Origin: Candidatus Tariuqbacter arcticus
GTDB taxonomy: Bacteria > Electryoneota > Tariuqbacteria > Tariuqbacterales > Tariuqbacteraceae
Direction: 5' to 3'
DNA: 6,365 nucleotides
Assembly: GCA_013202315.1 (NCBI GenBank)
Contig: JABMRZ010000086.1
Span: 1 to 6,365, forward strand
The notes under the pieces: model-generated
Told to the model about the DNA's origin: nothing
Database searches by the model: none
Seen by the model: the letters and a program-made list of their open reading frames with translations, nothing else
In this document: positions 1-6,365 of the stretch, piece by piece
Position numbering within the stretch: the stretch's first letter is position 1
How the letters are laid out: each line of letters begins with the position of its first letter
Position numbers and translations under genes: made by a program

Positions 1-2253
1 GTCCGTTTTCGCTTCGGCTTCGGGGGGAGCGGTTTTCTTTAGAGTCTTGGACTTCTTGGCTCTTGGTTTCTTTGCCGGTTTTTCGGGTTCTTCAGGTTTA
101 ACGAGTTCTACAGCCGGTTTGGGTTTTTCAGGAGGCTTTTCGGCTGTTTCGGTCTTTTCTAGTTCGGAGGTTTCGTCCTTCGTTTTTTCGGCTATAGGTT
201 TCTTTTTGGGTTTGTCAGCGTCTTCGATTTTAGCGGTTTCTTTAGCCGGTTTTTTAGTTTTAGGTTTCTTTATACCTTCCCTTTTTGTAGCATCAGGTTT
301 ACCTTCTTGAGTTTTAAGGAATTCTTCGTAGTCGGCTTTTTCTTTTAGGCGTCGCGCTTCGGTAGCGGAGAGTACAATCCTCTTGGCTTCCTTTTCAAAT
401 TCCACCACTATCAGCTCCAATTCATCGCCTAAATTCAAACGGCTTCGGATGAATCCTTCTTCATCGCGCCCCAGTTGGGAGTTGGGAACGAATCCTTCTA
501 CATTATCGGGTAATACTACGATGACCCCTTTATCAATCAGGCGTACTACTTTACCAGTAGTACTGATGCCGATGGCGTAGGCAGTTTCAAATCTATTCCA
601 GGGGCTGTCTTCAATCTGTTTATGACCTAAGGCGATTCGTCGTTCATTTCGGTCGAATCCGAGGATAACCACATCGATTTTTTGCCCTTTCTTGACGATT
701 TCGCCTGGGTGCCGGACTTTACGGGTCCAAGATAGGTCGGAAATATGCACTAATCCTTCCACCCCTTCCTCCAATTCAACAAAAGCACCGAAGGGCACGA
801 GTTCGCGGACTAGGCCTTGATGTTTGGAGCCGGCGGAATATTTCATTTCCAGCTTTTCCCAGGGGTCGGGTTCAATCTGTTTCATTCCCAGAGAAATTTT
901 ACGGTCCGCCACATCCATACTGAGTACCACAGCTTCGATTTCATCTCCGATGGATAGGAGGGTCGACGGGTGTTTAATGTGCTGAGTCCAGGACATTTCC
1001 GATACATGAATGAGTCCTTCCACCCCTTTTTCCAGTTCGATGAAAGCGCCGTAGTTGGTAATGGAAACGACTTTCCCGGTTATCTTGGAATTGACGGGAT
1101 AGCGTTCTTCCAGGCCTTCCCAGGGGTGAGGCTGAAGTTGTTTGTAGCCGATGGACACTCTTTTGCGCACCGGGTCGATGTCGGTGATGATGACGGTGAT
1201 TTTTTCATCGAGGGAAACGATTTCTGATGGATGGCTGATTCTGCCCCAGGAGAGGTCGGTGATATGCAGAAGTCCATCTACACCTCCGAGGTCGACGAAG
1301 ACCCCGAAATCGGTGATATTTTTCACCGTGCCTTCCATAACCGCGCCGACATCCATATCGAGGAGGATTTTTTCTCTAACTTCCGCCAGGCTTTCCTCAA
1401 TCAGGACTTTGTGAGAAAGGACGATGTTTTTACGCAATTCATTGATTTTGACGATTCGGAAGTCCATATCCCGACCGACCAAAGCGTCGAAGTCGCGGAT
1501 GGGATGAATGTCGATTTGAGAGCCGGGCAGGAAGGCATCGATTCCGAATATGTCCACCACCATACCGCCTTTAATGCGGCGGGTGATTCGCCCTTGGATA
1601 ACTTCCTGGGTTTCATAGAACCGCAGCATTTTCTCCCAGGTTTCCATAAAATCGGCTTTGCGCTTGGAGAGCACCAGCTGGCCCTCCTGGTCTTCAATCT
1701 TGTCTAAGAAGACCGTTATTTCATCTCCGATTTTCAGTGAATCCGGTTCTAAAAATTCATCCAGTGGAATGGTGCCTTCGGCTTTGAAGCCGATGTCCAC
1801 CGCTATTTCTTTTTCGCCAATGGCGACGATTCTACCCCGGATGAGCTCCCCTTCGCTAATTTCCAAGAGGCTCTTCTCGTAGAGATTGTAAAGCTCTTCG
1901 AAATCTTCAGGGTTGTAGACTGGCGCATCATCGAGGGTATCCACGGTGATAACTTCGTCAGGGTCTCTGACAGGTGTTTCTGAGGGTTCGCCATCAGCGG
2001 CGATTGAATTGGGAGGGGGCGGCGTCAGTTCGTCCGCCTTCGCTGCATCCAATTCATCGATTGATTTAACTATCTTTTCAGACGGCGGCTGAACCGCTTC
2101 AGGCTCCCCGGTTGAATCTTGCTGTGGGGTGGTTTCTTTGATGGATTGATCAGCCGCATCAGTCGAATCCAGCGATTGATTCAGAGAGTTATCAGTCGAA
2201 TTCGGCTGGGTTTCTGGTTTGTTGTTAGTTTGGTTGTTATTTAATTCTGTCAT
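1..2253 (-). CDS. rpsA: 30S ribosomal protein S1, six S1 domains with long N- and C-terminal extensions (3' end outside window)
   Basis: S1 binds mRNA on the small ribosomal subunit and helps start translation. From ATG at 2253 the frame stays open for 751 codons to base 1, so the C terminus is missing. Six OB-fold S1 repeats can be placed at about residues 135-200, 218-283, 303-371, 388-458, 475-547 and 562-632. Repeats 3 to 5 are the clearest, for example FGVFVDLGGVDGLLHI (316-331), YGAFIELEKGVEGLIHVSE (401-419) and FGAFVELEEGVEGLVHISD (488-506). Residues 1 to about 110 form an acidic, Asn/Gln/Ser/Pro-rich extension. After residue 635 comes a Lys/Pro/Glu-rich tail that is still open at the edge; residues 652-751 contain 29 Lys, 16 Glu and 15 Pro. 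Six-domain S1 proteins are usually near 550-600 residues, so the excess is all in the tails. The start is set by a strong Shine-Dalgarno. It lies 102 bp after ispH, so it may be co-transcribed or have its own promoter. Confidence 0.96.
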   Translation of the reverse strand, partial: MTELNNNQTNNKPETQPNSTDNSLNQSLDSTDAADQSIKETTPQQDSTGEPEAVQPPSEKIVKSIDELDAAKADELTPPPPNSIAADGEPSETPVRDPDEVITVDTLDDAPVYNPEDFEELYNLYEKSLLEISEGELIRGRIVAIGEKEIAVDIGFKAEGTIPLDEFLEPDSLKIGDEITVFLDKIEDQEGQLVLSKRKADFMETWEKMLRFYETQEVIQGRITRRIKGGMVVDIFGIDAFLPGSQIDIHPIRDFDALVGRDMDFRIVKINELRKNIVLSHKVLIEESLAEVREKILLDMDVGAVMEGTVKNITDFGVFVDLGGVDGLLHITDLSWGRISHPSEIVSLDEKITVIITDIDPVRKRVSIGYKQLQPHPWEGLEERYPVNSKITGKVVSITNYGAFIELEKGVEGLIHVSEMSWTQHIKHPSTLLSIGDEIEAVVLSMDVADRKISLGMKQIEPDPWEKLEMKYSAGSKHQGLVRELVPFGAFVELEEGVEGLVHISDLSWTRKVRHPGEIVKKGQKIDVVILGFDRNERRIALGHKQIEDSPWNRFETAYAIGISTTGKVVRLIDKGVIVVLPDNVEGFVPNSQLGRDEEGFIRSRLNLGDELELIVVEFEKEAKRIVLSATEARRLKEKADYEEFLKTQEGKPDATKREGIKKPKTKKPAKETAKIEDADKPKKKPIAEKTKDETSELEKTETAEKPPEKPKPAVELVKPEEPEKPAKKPRAKKSKTLKKTAPPEAEAKTD

Positions 2254-2265
2254 TAAGTTGTTAAA

Positions 2266-2272
2266 CCTCCTT
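2266..2272 (-). promoter_or_regulatory. Shine-Dalgarno of rpsA
   Basis: AAGGAGG on the minus strand, followed by 12 bases and the ATG at 2253-2251. It is the strongest ribosome binding site in the window, but the spacing is longer than the usual 5-9 bases. No nearer in-frame start codon exists, so it fixes the rpsA start. Confidence 0.8.
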
Positions 2273-2281
2273 GTATTTTTC

Positions 2282-2298
2282 GAACCCTTAGCGGGTTT
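2282..2298 (-). other. Small hairpin in the rpsA leader
   Basis: AACCC and GGGTT form a 5-bp stem, extendable by one G-T pair, around a 5-base loop. It sits about ten bases upstream of the rpsA Shine-Dalgarno in the 102-bp ispH-rpsA spacer. No T-run follows it on the minus strand, so it does not look like an intrinsic terminator. A role in rpsA leader control, as known for S1 autoregulation in enterobacteria, is only a guess; a stem this short can arise by chance. Confidence 0.3.
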
Positions 2299-2355
2299 CT
2301 CGATTTCAATAGAACGAAGGTCGATCGAAGTGTTAGTATTGGCGGCGCCCCGATA

Positions 2356-3195
2356 TCAGTCGATTTTTTCCAGAATAGTCGCCGCAGTTTCTTCCAGTTG
2401 CCACATTGGGGTTGAAGCGCTGCCGGAAATGCCGATAGCCTCGAATTGTGATAATTCTTCTAGCGGGAGTTCTTCCGGTTTTTCAACGAAGAAAGAATTC
2501 GGATTGACCTCCTTGCAGACAGCGAAAAGCACCGTAGTGTTGGAGCTGTGTCTGCCGCCGATGAAGATCAGCGCATCGATGGATTTAGCGAATTCCTGCA
2601 GTTCACTTTCGCGTTGGGAGACGAAGGGGCAGATTGCATTATATACCTGTAAAATCGAAACTATATCCACCATTTTCAATCGAAGGGCTTCAAACTTGTC
2701 CGGATCGGCAGTGGTTTGGGGAATTAGAAGCGAGGGAACATTTTCGATAAATTCAGGTATGACCTCTTCTATGCTTTGCAATACCTTTCCATTCCCGCCG
2801 CAATAACCCAGCAGTCCGATAACTTCCGGATGATACTCTTTACCGAAGATATAGATTTTCCTTTTTTCTTTAACGGCTTGGGCGATTATTTTTTGGGAAC
2901 GGCGGACATTTTTACAAGTAGCGTCGATTATTTCGATTCCAGCGCTATTCGCTTGTCGATAGATATTAGGGGTTTCGCCGTGAGTGCGAATGAACATAGA
3001 TTTGCAGGAGACGCCATCAATTTCACCGCAGATTTCCAATCCCAGACTGCACAGGCGTTCCATTTCTCTCGGGTTATGTATGAGCTCTCCCCTGACAAAT
3101 ATTTCATCCCCTTCTTTCAGAGCTTTTTCCACCATTTTAATAGCGCGTTTAACTCCACCGCAAAATCCAGCTTTGGGATCGATTACCACATTCAT
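2356..3195 (-). CDS. ispH: 4-hydroxy-3-methylbut-2-enyl diphosphate reductase
   Basis: IspH carries out the last step of the MEP (non-mevalonate) pathway, reducing HMBPP to IPP and DMAPP with a cytosolic iron-sulfur cluster. The 279-residue product has the three cluster cysteines at C12 (GFCGGV), C94 (DATCKNV) and C189 (AICPFVSQR). Other substrate-site elements are present: H40 in ELIHNP, H122 and E124 in YHPEV, the QTT at 160-162, the S217-S218-N219 set in HSSNT, and S261 in SGSAST. Length is slightly below the E. coli protein (about 316) and typical of compact bacterial forms. The ATG start is the first possible one, since an in-frame TAG lies three codons upstream, and the N terminus lines up with the family. 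No clear Shine-Dalgarno precedes it. It sits between plsC (81-bp gap) and rpsA (102-bp gap). IspH is found next to, or fused to, S1 domains in some Firmicutes, so the adjacency is expected. Confidence 0.97.
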   Translation of the reverse strand: MNVVIDPKAGFCGGVKRAIKMVEKALKEGDEIFVRGELIHNPREMERLCSLGLEICGEIDGVSCKSMFIRTHGETPNIYRQANSAGIEIIDATCKNVRRSQKIIAQAVKEKRKIYIFGKEYHPEVIGLLGYCGGNGKVLQSIEEVIPEFIENVPSLLIPQTTADPDKFEALRLKMVDIVSILQVYNAICPFVSQRESELQEFAKSIDALIFIGGRHSSNTTVLFAVCKEVNPNSFFVEKPEELPLEELSQFEAIGISGSASTPMWQLEETAATILEKID

Positions 3196-3223
3196 TTTAC
3201 ATTTCTATGTCAAGGGGCGGGTT

Positions 3224-3248
3224 GTTAAGTATCAAGCGTAAAGTATCA
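3224..3248. repeat. Short tandem-like direct repeat in plsC-ispH spacer
   Basis: On the plus strand GTTAAGTATCA (3224-3234) is followed by GTAAAGTATCA (3238-3248): 10 of 11 bases match at a 14-bp period. It lies in the 81-bp spacer upstream of ispH, which otherwise holds no gene. It could be a binding site for a dimeric regulator or a remnant of a small repeat; the sequence alone cannot tell. Confidence 0.4.
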
Positions 3249-3276
3249 TGTTAAATAGGGTTCGATTGCTGTGAAA

Positions 3277-3882
3277 TCAATCTGCTTGATTTTTAAGTCT
3301 AACGATAGCTTTCCTGATTTCTTCGGAGATTCTTTCATAGCGGTCATCCCCTGTGAATCTATCGGCCAAACCATGAATCGATTCGCCGATACGGACGGTT
3401 ATAGCGCCTCGTTTGAAGAGGTTTTTCTTAAAGGTGTTGGTGCCTTTAATATAAAGGGGCAGTACCGCTGCTTTAGTTTTAGTGACGAAATAGCCGATTC
3501 CCCGCTTAAAGGGGAGCATTTCCCCGATGCGGCTGCGGGTGCCTTCGGGAAATATTATCAAAACGCCGTTGGAATTAAGCGCTTCCAAGGATTTCCTCAA
3601 AGCCGCCATGTCCAATCCGCTCCTGTTCACGGGGAAGGCATTTAAATATGTGATTAAACGGCTAACTATAGGATTTTTAAACAGTTCCATTTTAGCGGCG
3701 AAGTTTGCTTCGCGGTAAAGGGAAACAGCGATGACCGGCGGATCGAGAAAAGCGATATGGTTGCTGGCGACTATAACCGAGCCTGTTGGAGGGAGGTTGT
3801 CCTTTCCGATGACTTTAAATCCCGCAATCACGGTCAGCGTTAATCGAACGACGCTATGAACCAGCCAATATCCGAATCTCAA
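3277..3882 (-). CDS. plsC: 1-acyl-sn-glycerol-3-phosphate acyltransferase (PlsC family)
   Basis: PlsC-type enzymes acylate lysophosphatidic acid to phosphatidic acid at the inner face of the cytoplasmic membrane. The 201-residue product shows the four acyltransferase blocks in order: NHIAFLD (41-47), holding the HX4D catalytic pair H42 and D47; FPVNR (83-87); FPEGTRS (111-117), which binds the glycerol phosphate; and LPLYIKGT (141-148). A hydrophobic N-terminal stretch (about residues 4-21) could anchor it to the membrane. The length suits the short bacterial form. The start is TTG at 3882-3880, overlapping the cmk stop in TTGA and preceded by GGAGAGG, which suggests translational coupling. 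Its place after cmk and before ispH matches a common bacterial cluster. The exact acyl acceptor is assumed from family and context; a related lysophospholipid acyltransferase is possible. Confidence 0.93.
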   Translation of the reverse strand: MRFGYWLVHSVVRLTLTVIAGFKVIGKDNLPPTGSVIVASNHIAFLDPPVIAVSLYREANFAAKMELFKNPIVSRLITYLNAFPVNRSGLDMAALRKSLEALNSNGVLIIFPEGTRSRIGEMLPFKRGIGYFVTKTKAAVLPLYIKGTNTFKKNLFKRGAITVRIGESIHGLADRFTGDDRYERISEEIRKAIVRLKNQAD

Positions 3883-4574
3883 TGCCTCTCCAGATATTTT
3901 TGCGCCTGGGAAACAATTTCATTCACCACTTCTTCAACGCTCATTTCAGTGGTGTCGATTATCAGCGCATCTCCGGCTTTTCGCAAGGGAGCGACAGGTC
4001 TATTTTTATCGCGTTGGTCGCGTTCGAGCAGATCGTTCAGGACGCTGTAATAATCGACTTTCACCCCTCTCTGCTGCAATTCCTTAAATCGGCGGCGCGC
4101 TCTTTCTTCGGGGTCGGCGTCCAGGTAGATTTTCACTTCGGCGCCGGGGAAGATGACGGTGCCGATGTCGCGTCCTTCCAGCACCACTCCGCCCTTTTCG
4201 CCCATTTTCCTTTGCAGTTCGCCCATCAATTTTCTAACGCCGGGGATTTCGCAGACCGGTCCTACTTTATTAGTTAAAGCCGGAGTGCGGATTTCATCCG
4301 ACACATCGGTTTCATCAAGCAACGCTCTGAGGTCTCCTCCTTCATAGGCGAACGAAATACTGTGCAGCTTCACCGCCTCGACCAAGGCATCTTCCGCTTC
4401 GGGAGGGATGTGGTGCATAACGGAAATCAGGGTCGCCACCCTATACATAGCGCCGGTATCCAGATAGCGGAAATTCAGCTTTGCGGCGGTCAGTTTGGCT
4501 ACTGTGCTTTTACCTGACCCGGCGGGACCGTCGATAGCGATGACGGGCTTAAGCCTGTGCGATTGGGATTTCAG
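3879..4574 (-). CDS. cmk: (d)CMP kinase (cytidylate kinase), apparent CTG start
   Basis: Cmk phosphorylates CMP and dCMP with ATP in the cytosol. Read from CTG at 4574 the product is 231 residues, close to the E. coli enzyme (227). It shows VIAIDGPAGSGKST (11-24) with the P-loop, YLDTGAMYR (37-45), EGRDIGTVIFP (133-143) with the nucleotide-binding Arg-Asp pair, the lid stretch ADPEERARRR (153-162), the RDxxDxxRxxxPL signature (185-197), and a C-terminal DTTEMSVEEVV (207-217). The first ATG in frame (4448) comes after the P-loop and cannot be the start. I checked the frame back to a TGA near 4717 and found no ATG, GTG or TTG. CTG at 4574 has GAGGG 7 bases upstream and overlaps the preceding gene's TGA as CTGA, like the TTGA joint to plsC. 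A sequencing error at the start codon is the main alternative. Gene identity is firm; the start is likely. Confidence 0.95.
   Translation of the reverse strand: MKSQSHRLKPVIAIDGPAGSGKSTVAKLTAAKLNFRYLDTGAMYRVATLISVMHHIPPEAEDALVEAVKLHSISFAYEGGDLRALLDETDVSDEIRTPALTNKVGPVCEIPGVRKLMGELQRKMGEKGGVVLEGRDIGTVIFPGAEVKIYLDADPEERARRRFKELQQRGVKVDYYSVLNDLLERDQRDKNRPVAPLRKAGDALIIDTTEMSVEEVVNEIVSQAQKYLERH
3885..3891 (-). promoter_or_regulatory. Shine-Dalgarno deciding the TTG start of plsC
   Basis: GGAGAGG on the minus strand lies inside the last codons of cmk. Its GGAG part (3891-3888) is 5 bases from the TTG at 3882. Together with the TTGA overlap it supports TTG as the real start. Confidence 0.65.
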
Positions 4575-6268
4575 TCCTTTACCCTCGCGCCCTTTTCTTC
4601 TTCGATGAAAATCCAGGAGACCAGCCGTCCGATGTGAAGTTCTTCCTTTGGCTGCCAGTATCCCAAGCCATGATGGTATAGCGAAGATGTGTCTTCCGGG
4701 TCGATCGATTTCAGATAATCATCGATTTGATGCAGGCGGTCGAGCCAGACTATCATATTTGCTTCCCGCAGGTCGACCCAGCCGTTGTAGGTCCATTCTT
4801 CCAAATTATCGGGAGTTACAGGCAGTTCATCGCTGTATTTGAACACCGGGATTTTCATATCAGGTCCCCGGAGCACTGTGCACCCATCCGGCATTAATAT
4901 GGGGACGCCGATGGAGATTATTTTACTCCGAAGTTCGCTGTTTTCGGAGATGATTTCGGTCAATTTTCTCGACAATTCGGCGGATTTGAAAGCCATCACG
5001 CCAGCCATAGTTTTTCCGGCGAGTTTCAGCAGTTGAGCTTCGTAGAGCAGTTTTGACAGCCGGGGGGGACCGAGGATTTCAAAGGCGACGCTGTCGCAGT
5101 CGTGTTCTTTCAGCAGTTCTTCCATCTTGGCGAGAGCGTATTGGCGCATATAGCCGGAGCGATATGTGCTGCCCATAACCGAAGCGTCGAGGGCGCCGAT
5201 GATATCCCTGCCGGTGTTCCCGCCTTTGATTTCGGTGATGACATACCTAGCGATTTCTTCCGGGGTGACGAACTGCATCTGCCCGAAATTGGTGATGGTG
5301 AAGAATTCGCCGTAGGAAAAGATGCCGTTTTCACCGGTGTCGATGTATACAGCTTTCAGGTTGCCGCTCAATGTTGAATATTCGGCTTTCCCACCTTTAT
5401 TCAGTGTTTCACTTAAGGTGAAGGCTTTTCCGGGCGGGCAGTCGTAGAGGGGGATGGGGCTGCCGTGTCGGAGGATTTCACCGTAGGCGATTTTCTTCCA
5501 GGCGATGGCGGTTGCGGGTTTAATTTCTTTAACATTAGGCGCATCGGGAGTGCGCGCCATCAGGAACAACAGCAGTGAATGGGCGCCGGCGAGTGAGGTC
5601 TTGCTCAGCAGCACCCTGGAAGGCTTTTCTTCTGAATGGGTGTAGGGGATATTCAAGCCCATACCGCCGGTGCCGCTGGTGCCGACTTTGATGTAGGAAG
5701 ACACTCCGAACCTGCAGGTGGATTCAAATAGAATCTGGATATGGCGGATGAGTTGAGGGATGTAGGAAGTGCCCAGAAACTTTTCCATTTCGATTCGGAG
5801 GTTTTCTCCGGGTTTGCCGTTTTCATCCCAAGCCGCCAATTCCCGTTTCACATGATAGTATCCCGAATAGATATCTTGATAGGCCAGGGCGGTGGCGGAA
5901 TTCACGCAGTCAACGATGATATTGGGCTGGTATTGCTTGATTATCCGGTAGAGGAAGGAATTTTCCAGTGTTTCCGCATCCAGGACTTCCAGTACATCCT
6001 TAAGTAAGATGGCGCGGTTTTCAGGGCTATCCATAATTTCCGAGCGTGACATATCTTTCAATTTTTCCCGGACGAAGAGATTTCCCCATACAGGATGCAT
6101 CGGCACACCGGAATCGGCGAAATTTTGACAGGCTTCTTCCGCTTCCCATTGGAACAGGGAAGTGATGATGATTTCGGAAGGTTGTTCCTTCAGGACATCT
6201 CGGCACACGGCTCTACCGACCAATCCGAAACCCCCTAAAATCATCACCTTTTTGTCTTTAATTTCCAT
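4571..6268 (-). CDS. SDR-like NAD(P)-binding protein of unknown function
   Basis: The 565-residue product begins with a Rossmann strand and glycine motif, VMILGGFGLVG (8-18), which fits the GxxGxxG of extended short-chain dehydrogenases/epimerases. The stretch NIIVDCVNSATAL (116-128) sits where the SDR strand near the cofactor normally lies, and KVGTSGTGGMG (194-204) resembles the active-site serine strand. Where the YxxSK motif is expected the protein reads VLLSK (219-223): the lysine is kept and the tyrosine is not. Another YxxxK (Y137 to K141) occurs earlier, too near the N terminus for the usual position. Residues from about 240 to 565 have no domain I recognise; I see no signal peptide or membrane segment, so it is probably cytosolic. 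It looks like the first gene of a transcript with cmk, which it overlaps by 4 bases. The ATG has no clear Shine-Dalgarno. Function, substrate and even catalytic activity are open; a saccharopine-dehydrogenase-like or sugar-nucleotide enzyme are alternatives. Confidence 0.8.
   Translation of the reverse strand: MEIKDKKVMILGGFGLVGRAVCRDVLKEQPSEIIITSLFQWEAEEACQNFADSGVPMHPVWGNLFVREKLKDMSRSEIMDSPENRAILLKDVLEVLDAETLENSFLYRIIKQYQPNIIVDCVNSATALAYQDIYSGYYHVKRELAAWDENGKPGENLRIEMEKFLGTSYIPQLIRHIQILFESTCRFGVSSYIKVGTSGTGGMGLNIPYTHSEEKPSRVLLSKTSLAGAHSLLLFLMARTPDAPNVKEIKPATAIAWKKIAYGEILRHGSPIPLYDCPPGKAFTLSETLNKGGKAEYSTLSGNLKAVYIDTGENGIFSYGEFFTITNFGQMQFVTPEEIARYVITEIKGGNTGRDIIGALDASVMGSTYRSGYMRQYALAKMEELLKEHDCDSVAFEILGPPRLSKLLYEAQLLKLAGKTMAGVMAFKSAELSRKLTEIISENSELRSKIISIGVPILMPDGCTVLRGPDMKIPVFKYSDELPVTPDNLEEWTYNGWVDLREANMIVWLDRLHQIDDYLKSIDPEDTSSLYHHGLGYWQPKEELHIGRLVSWIFIEEEKGARVKD
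4582..4586 (-). promoter_or_regulatory. Shine-Dalgarno-like site for the CTG start of cmk
   Basis: GAGGG on the minus strand lies within the last codons of the upstream SDR-like gene, 7 bases before CTG at 4574-4572. It is the only well-spaced purine-rich site near the expected N terminus of Cmk, so it helps choose the start. Confidence 0.5.
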
Positions 6269-6365
6269 ATTGAAGTTGAATTTATTATAAGTATTTTAGT
6301 TTTGCAATGAACATAGAAATTATGATTAATTTTTTGTAACATTATAGCTTTCTGAAGTCAAGCGA
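6269..6365 (-). promoter_or_regulatory. AT-rich upstream region with candidate -10 boxes
   Basis: This gene-free end of the window is much richer in A+T than the coding DNA. On the minus strand there are two perfect TATAAT hexamers, at 6346-6341 and 6289-6284. A TTGACT (6361-6356) is present but is only 9 bases from the first box, so it does not pair with it at normal spacing; a -35 for that box would lie outside the window. The second box lies 15 bases from the ATG and would give a very short leader, which fits the lack of a Shine-Dalgarno there. Promoter activity is inferred from composition and position only. Confidence 0.4.

Noticed and set aside
47..310. Gly/Phe/Ser-rich plus-strand open frame
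   Set aside because: It is the antisense of the Lys/Pro/Glu-rich S1 tail; the low complexity reflects that tail, not a secreted or membrane protein.
1231..1707. 158-codon open frame on the plus strand
   Set aside because: It is the complement of S1 domains 1 to 3, and its composition follows from the codon pattern of rpsA.
2219..2806. 195-codon open frame on the plus strand
   Set aside because: It runs antisense to ispH and the start of rpsA, has no family-like motifs and crosses the intergenic spacer. The opposite-strand genes have full conserved motifs.
3185..3213. TTGACA on the minus strand (3213-3208) as a -35 box for ispH
   Set aside because: At 16-18 bases downstream there is no -10-like hexamer, and the region is already inside the ispH coding sequence.
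3271..3645. Plus-strand open frame of 124 codons
   Set aside because: It lies wholly antisense to plsC, whose acyltransferase motifs are complete.
3879..4448. Cmk starting at the first ATG (189 residues)
   Set aside because: This start would remove the P-loop (GPAGSGKS) and half of the conserved DTGAMYR block, which are encoded intact just upstream in the same frame.
6341..6361. TTGACT and TATAAT as a paired sigma-70 promoter
   Set aside because: The two hexamers are only 9 bases apart, far below the usual 16-18, so they cannot form one promoter, though the -10 box may work with an upstream element outside the window.

Overview
The window holds five genes, all on the minus strand and read from right to left: an unrecognised SDR-like oxidoreductase (4571-6268), cytidylate kinase cmk (3879-4574), a PlsC-type acyltransferase (3277-3882), ispH (2356-3195) and ribosomal protein S1 rpsA (2253 down to base 1, 3' end outside the window). 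It is chromosomal housekeeping DNA. I see no mobile element, CRISPR array, tRNA or rRNA.

Organism: a bacterium of medium G+C. The order cmk-plsC-ispH-rpsA is a familiar bacterial cluster. The S1 protein carries signatures I associate with the FCB group (Bacteroidetes, Chlorobi and related candidate phyla), such as SEMSWTQHIKHPS and LPGSQIDI in a six-domain S1 with a long N-terminal extension. I would place it in or near FCB, possibly an uncultured phylum. This is inferred from memory of family patterns, not from a search.

Layout: bases 6269-6365 are an AT-rich upstream region and the best place for a promoter. The first three genes are packed head to tail with 4-base overlaps. The SDR-like gene ends in TGA inside CTGA, where cmk appears to start at CTG, and cmk ends inside TTGA, where plsC starts at TTG. 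An 81-bp spacer with a short direct repeat precedes ispH, and a 102-bp spacer with a small hairpin and a strong Shine-Dalgarno precedes rpsA.

How the genes fit together: Cmk makes CDP/dCDP for nucleic acids and for CDP-activated lipid precursors, PlsC makes phosphatidic acid, IspH makes the C5 isoprenoid units, and S1 supports translation initiation. The set links nucleotide, membrane and translation supply. The role of the leading SDR-like gene is unknown.

Points most worth a second look: the apparent CTG start of cmk; the SDR-like protein, which keeps a Rossmann glycine motif but seems to lack the usual catalytic tyrosine and has a long unassigned C-terminal half; and the two low-complexity extensions of S1. 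I found no clear sign of a wholly new multi-gene system.
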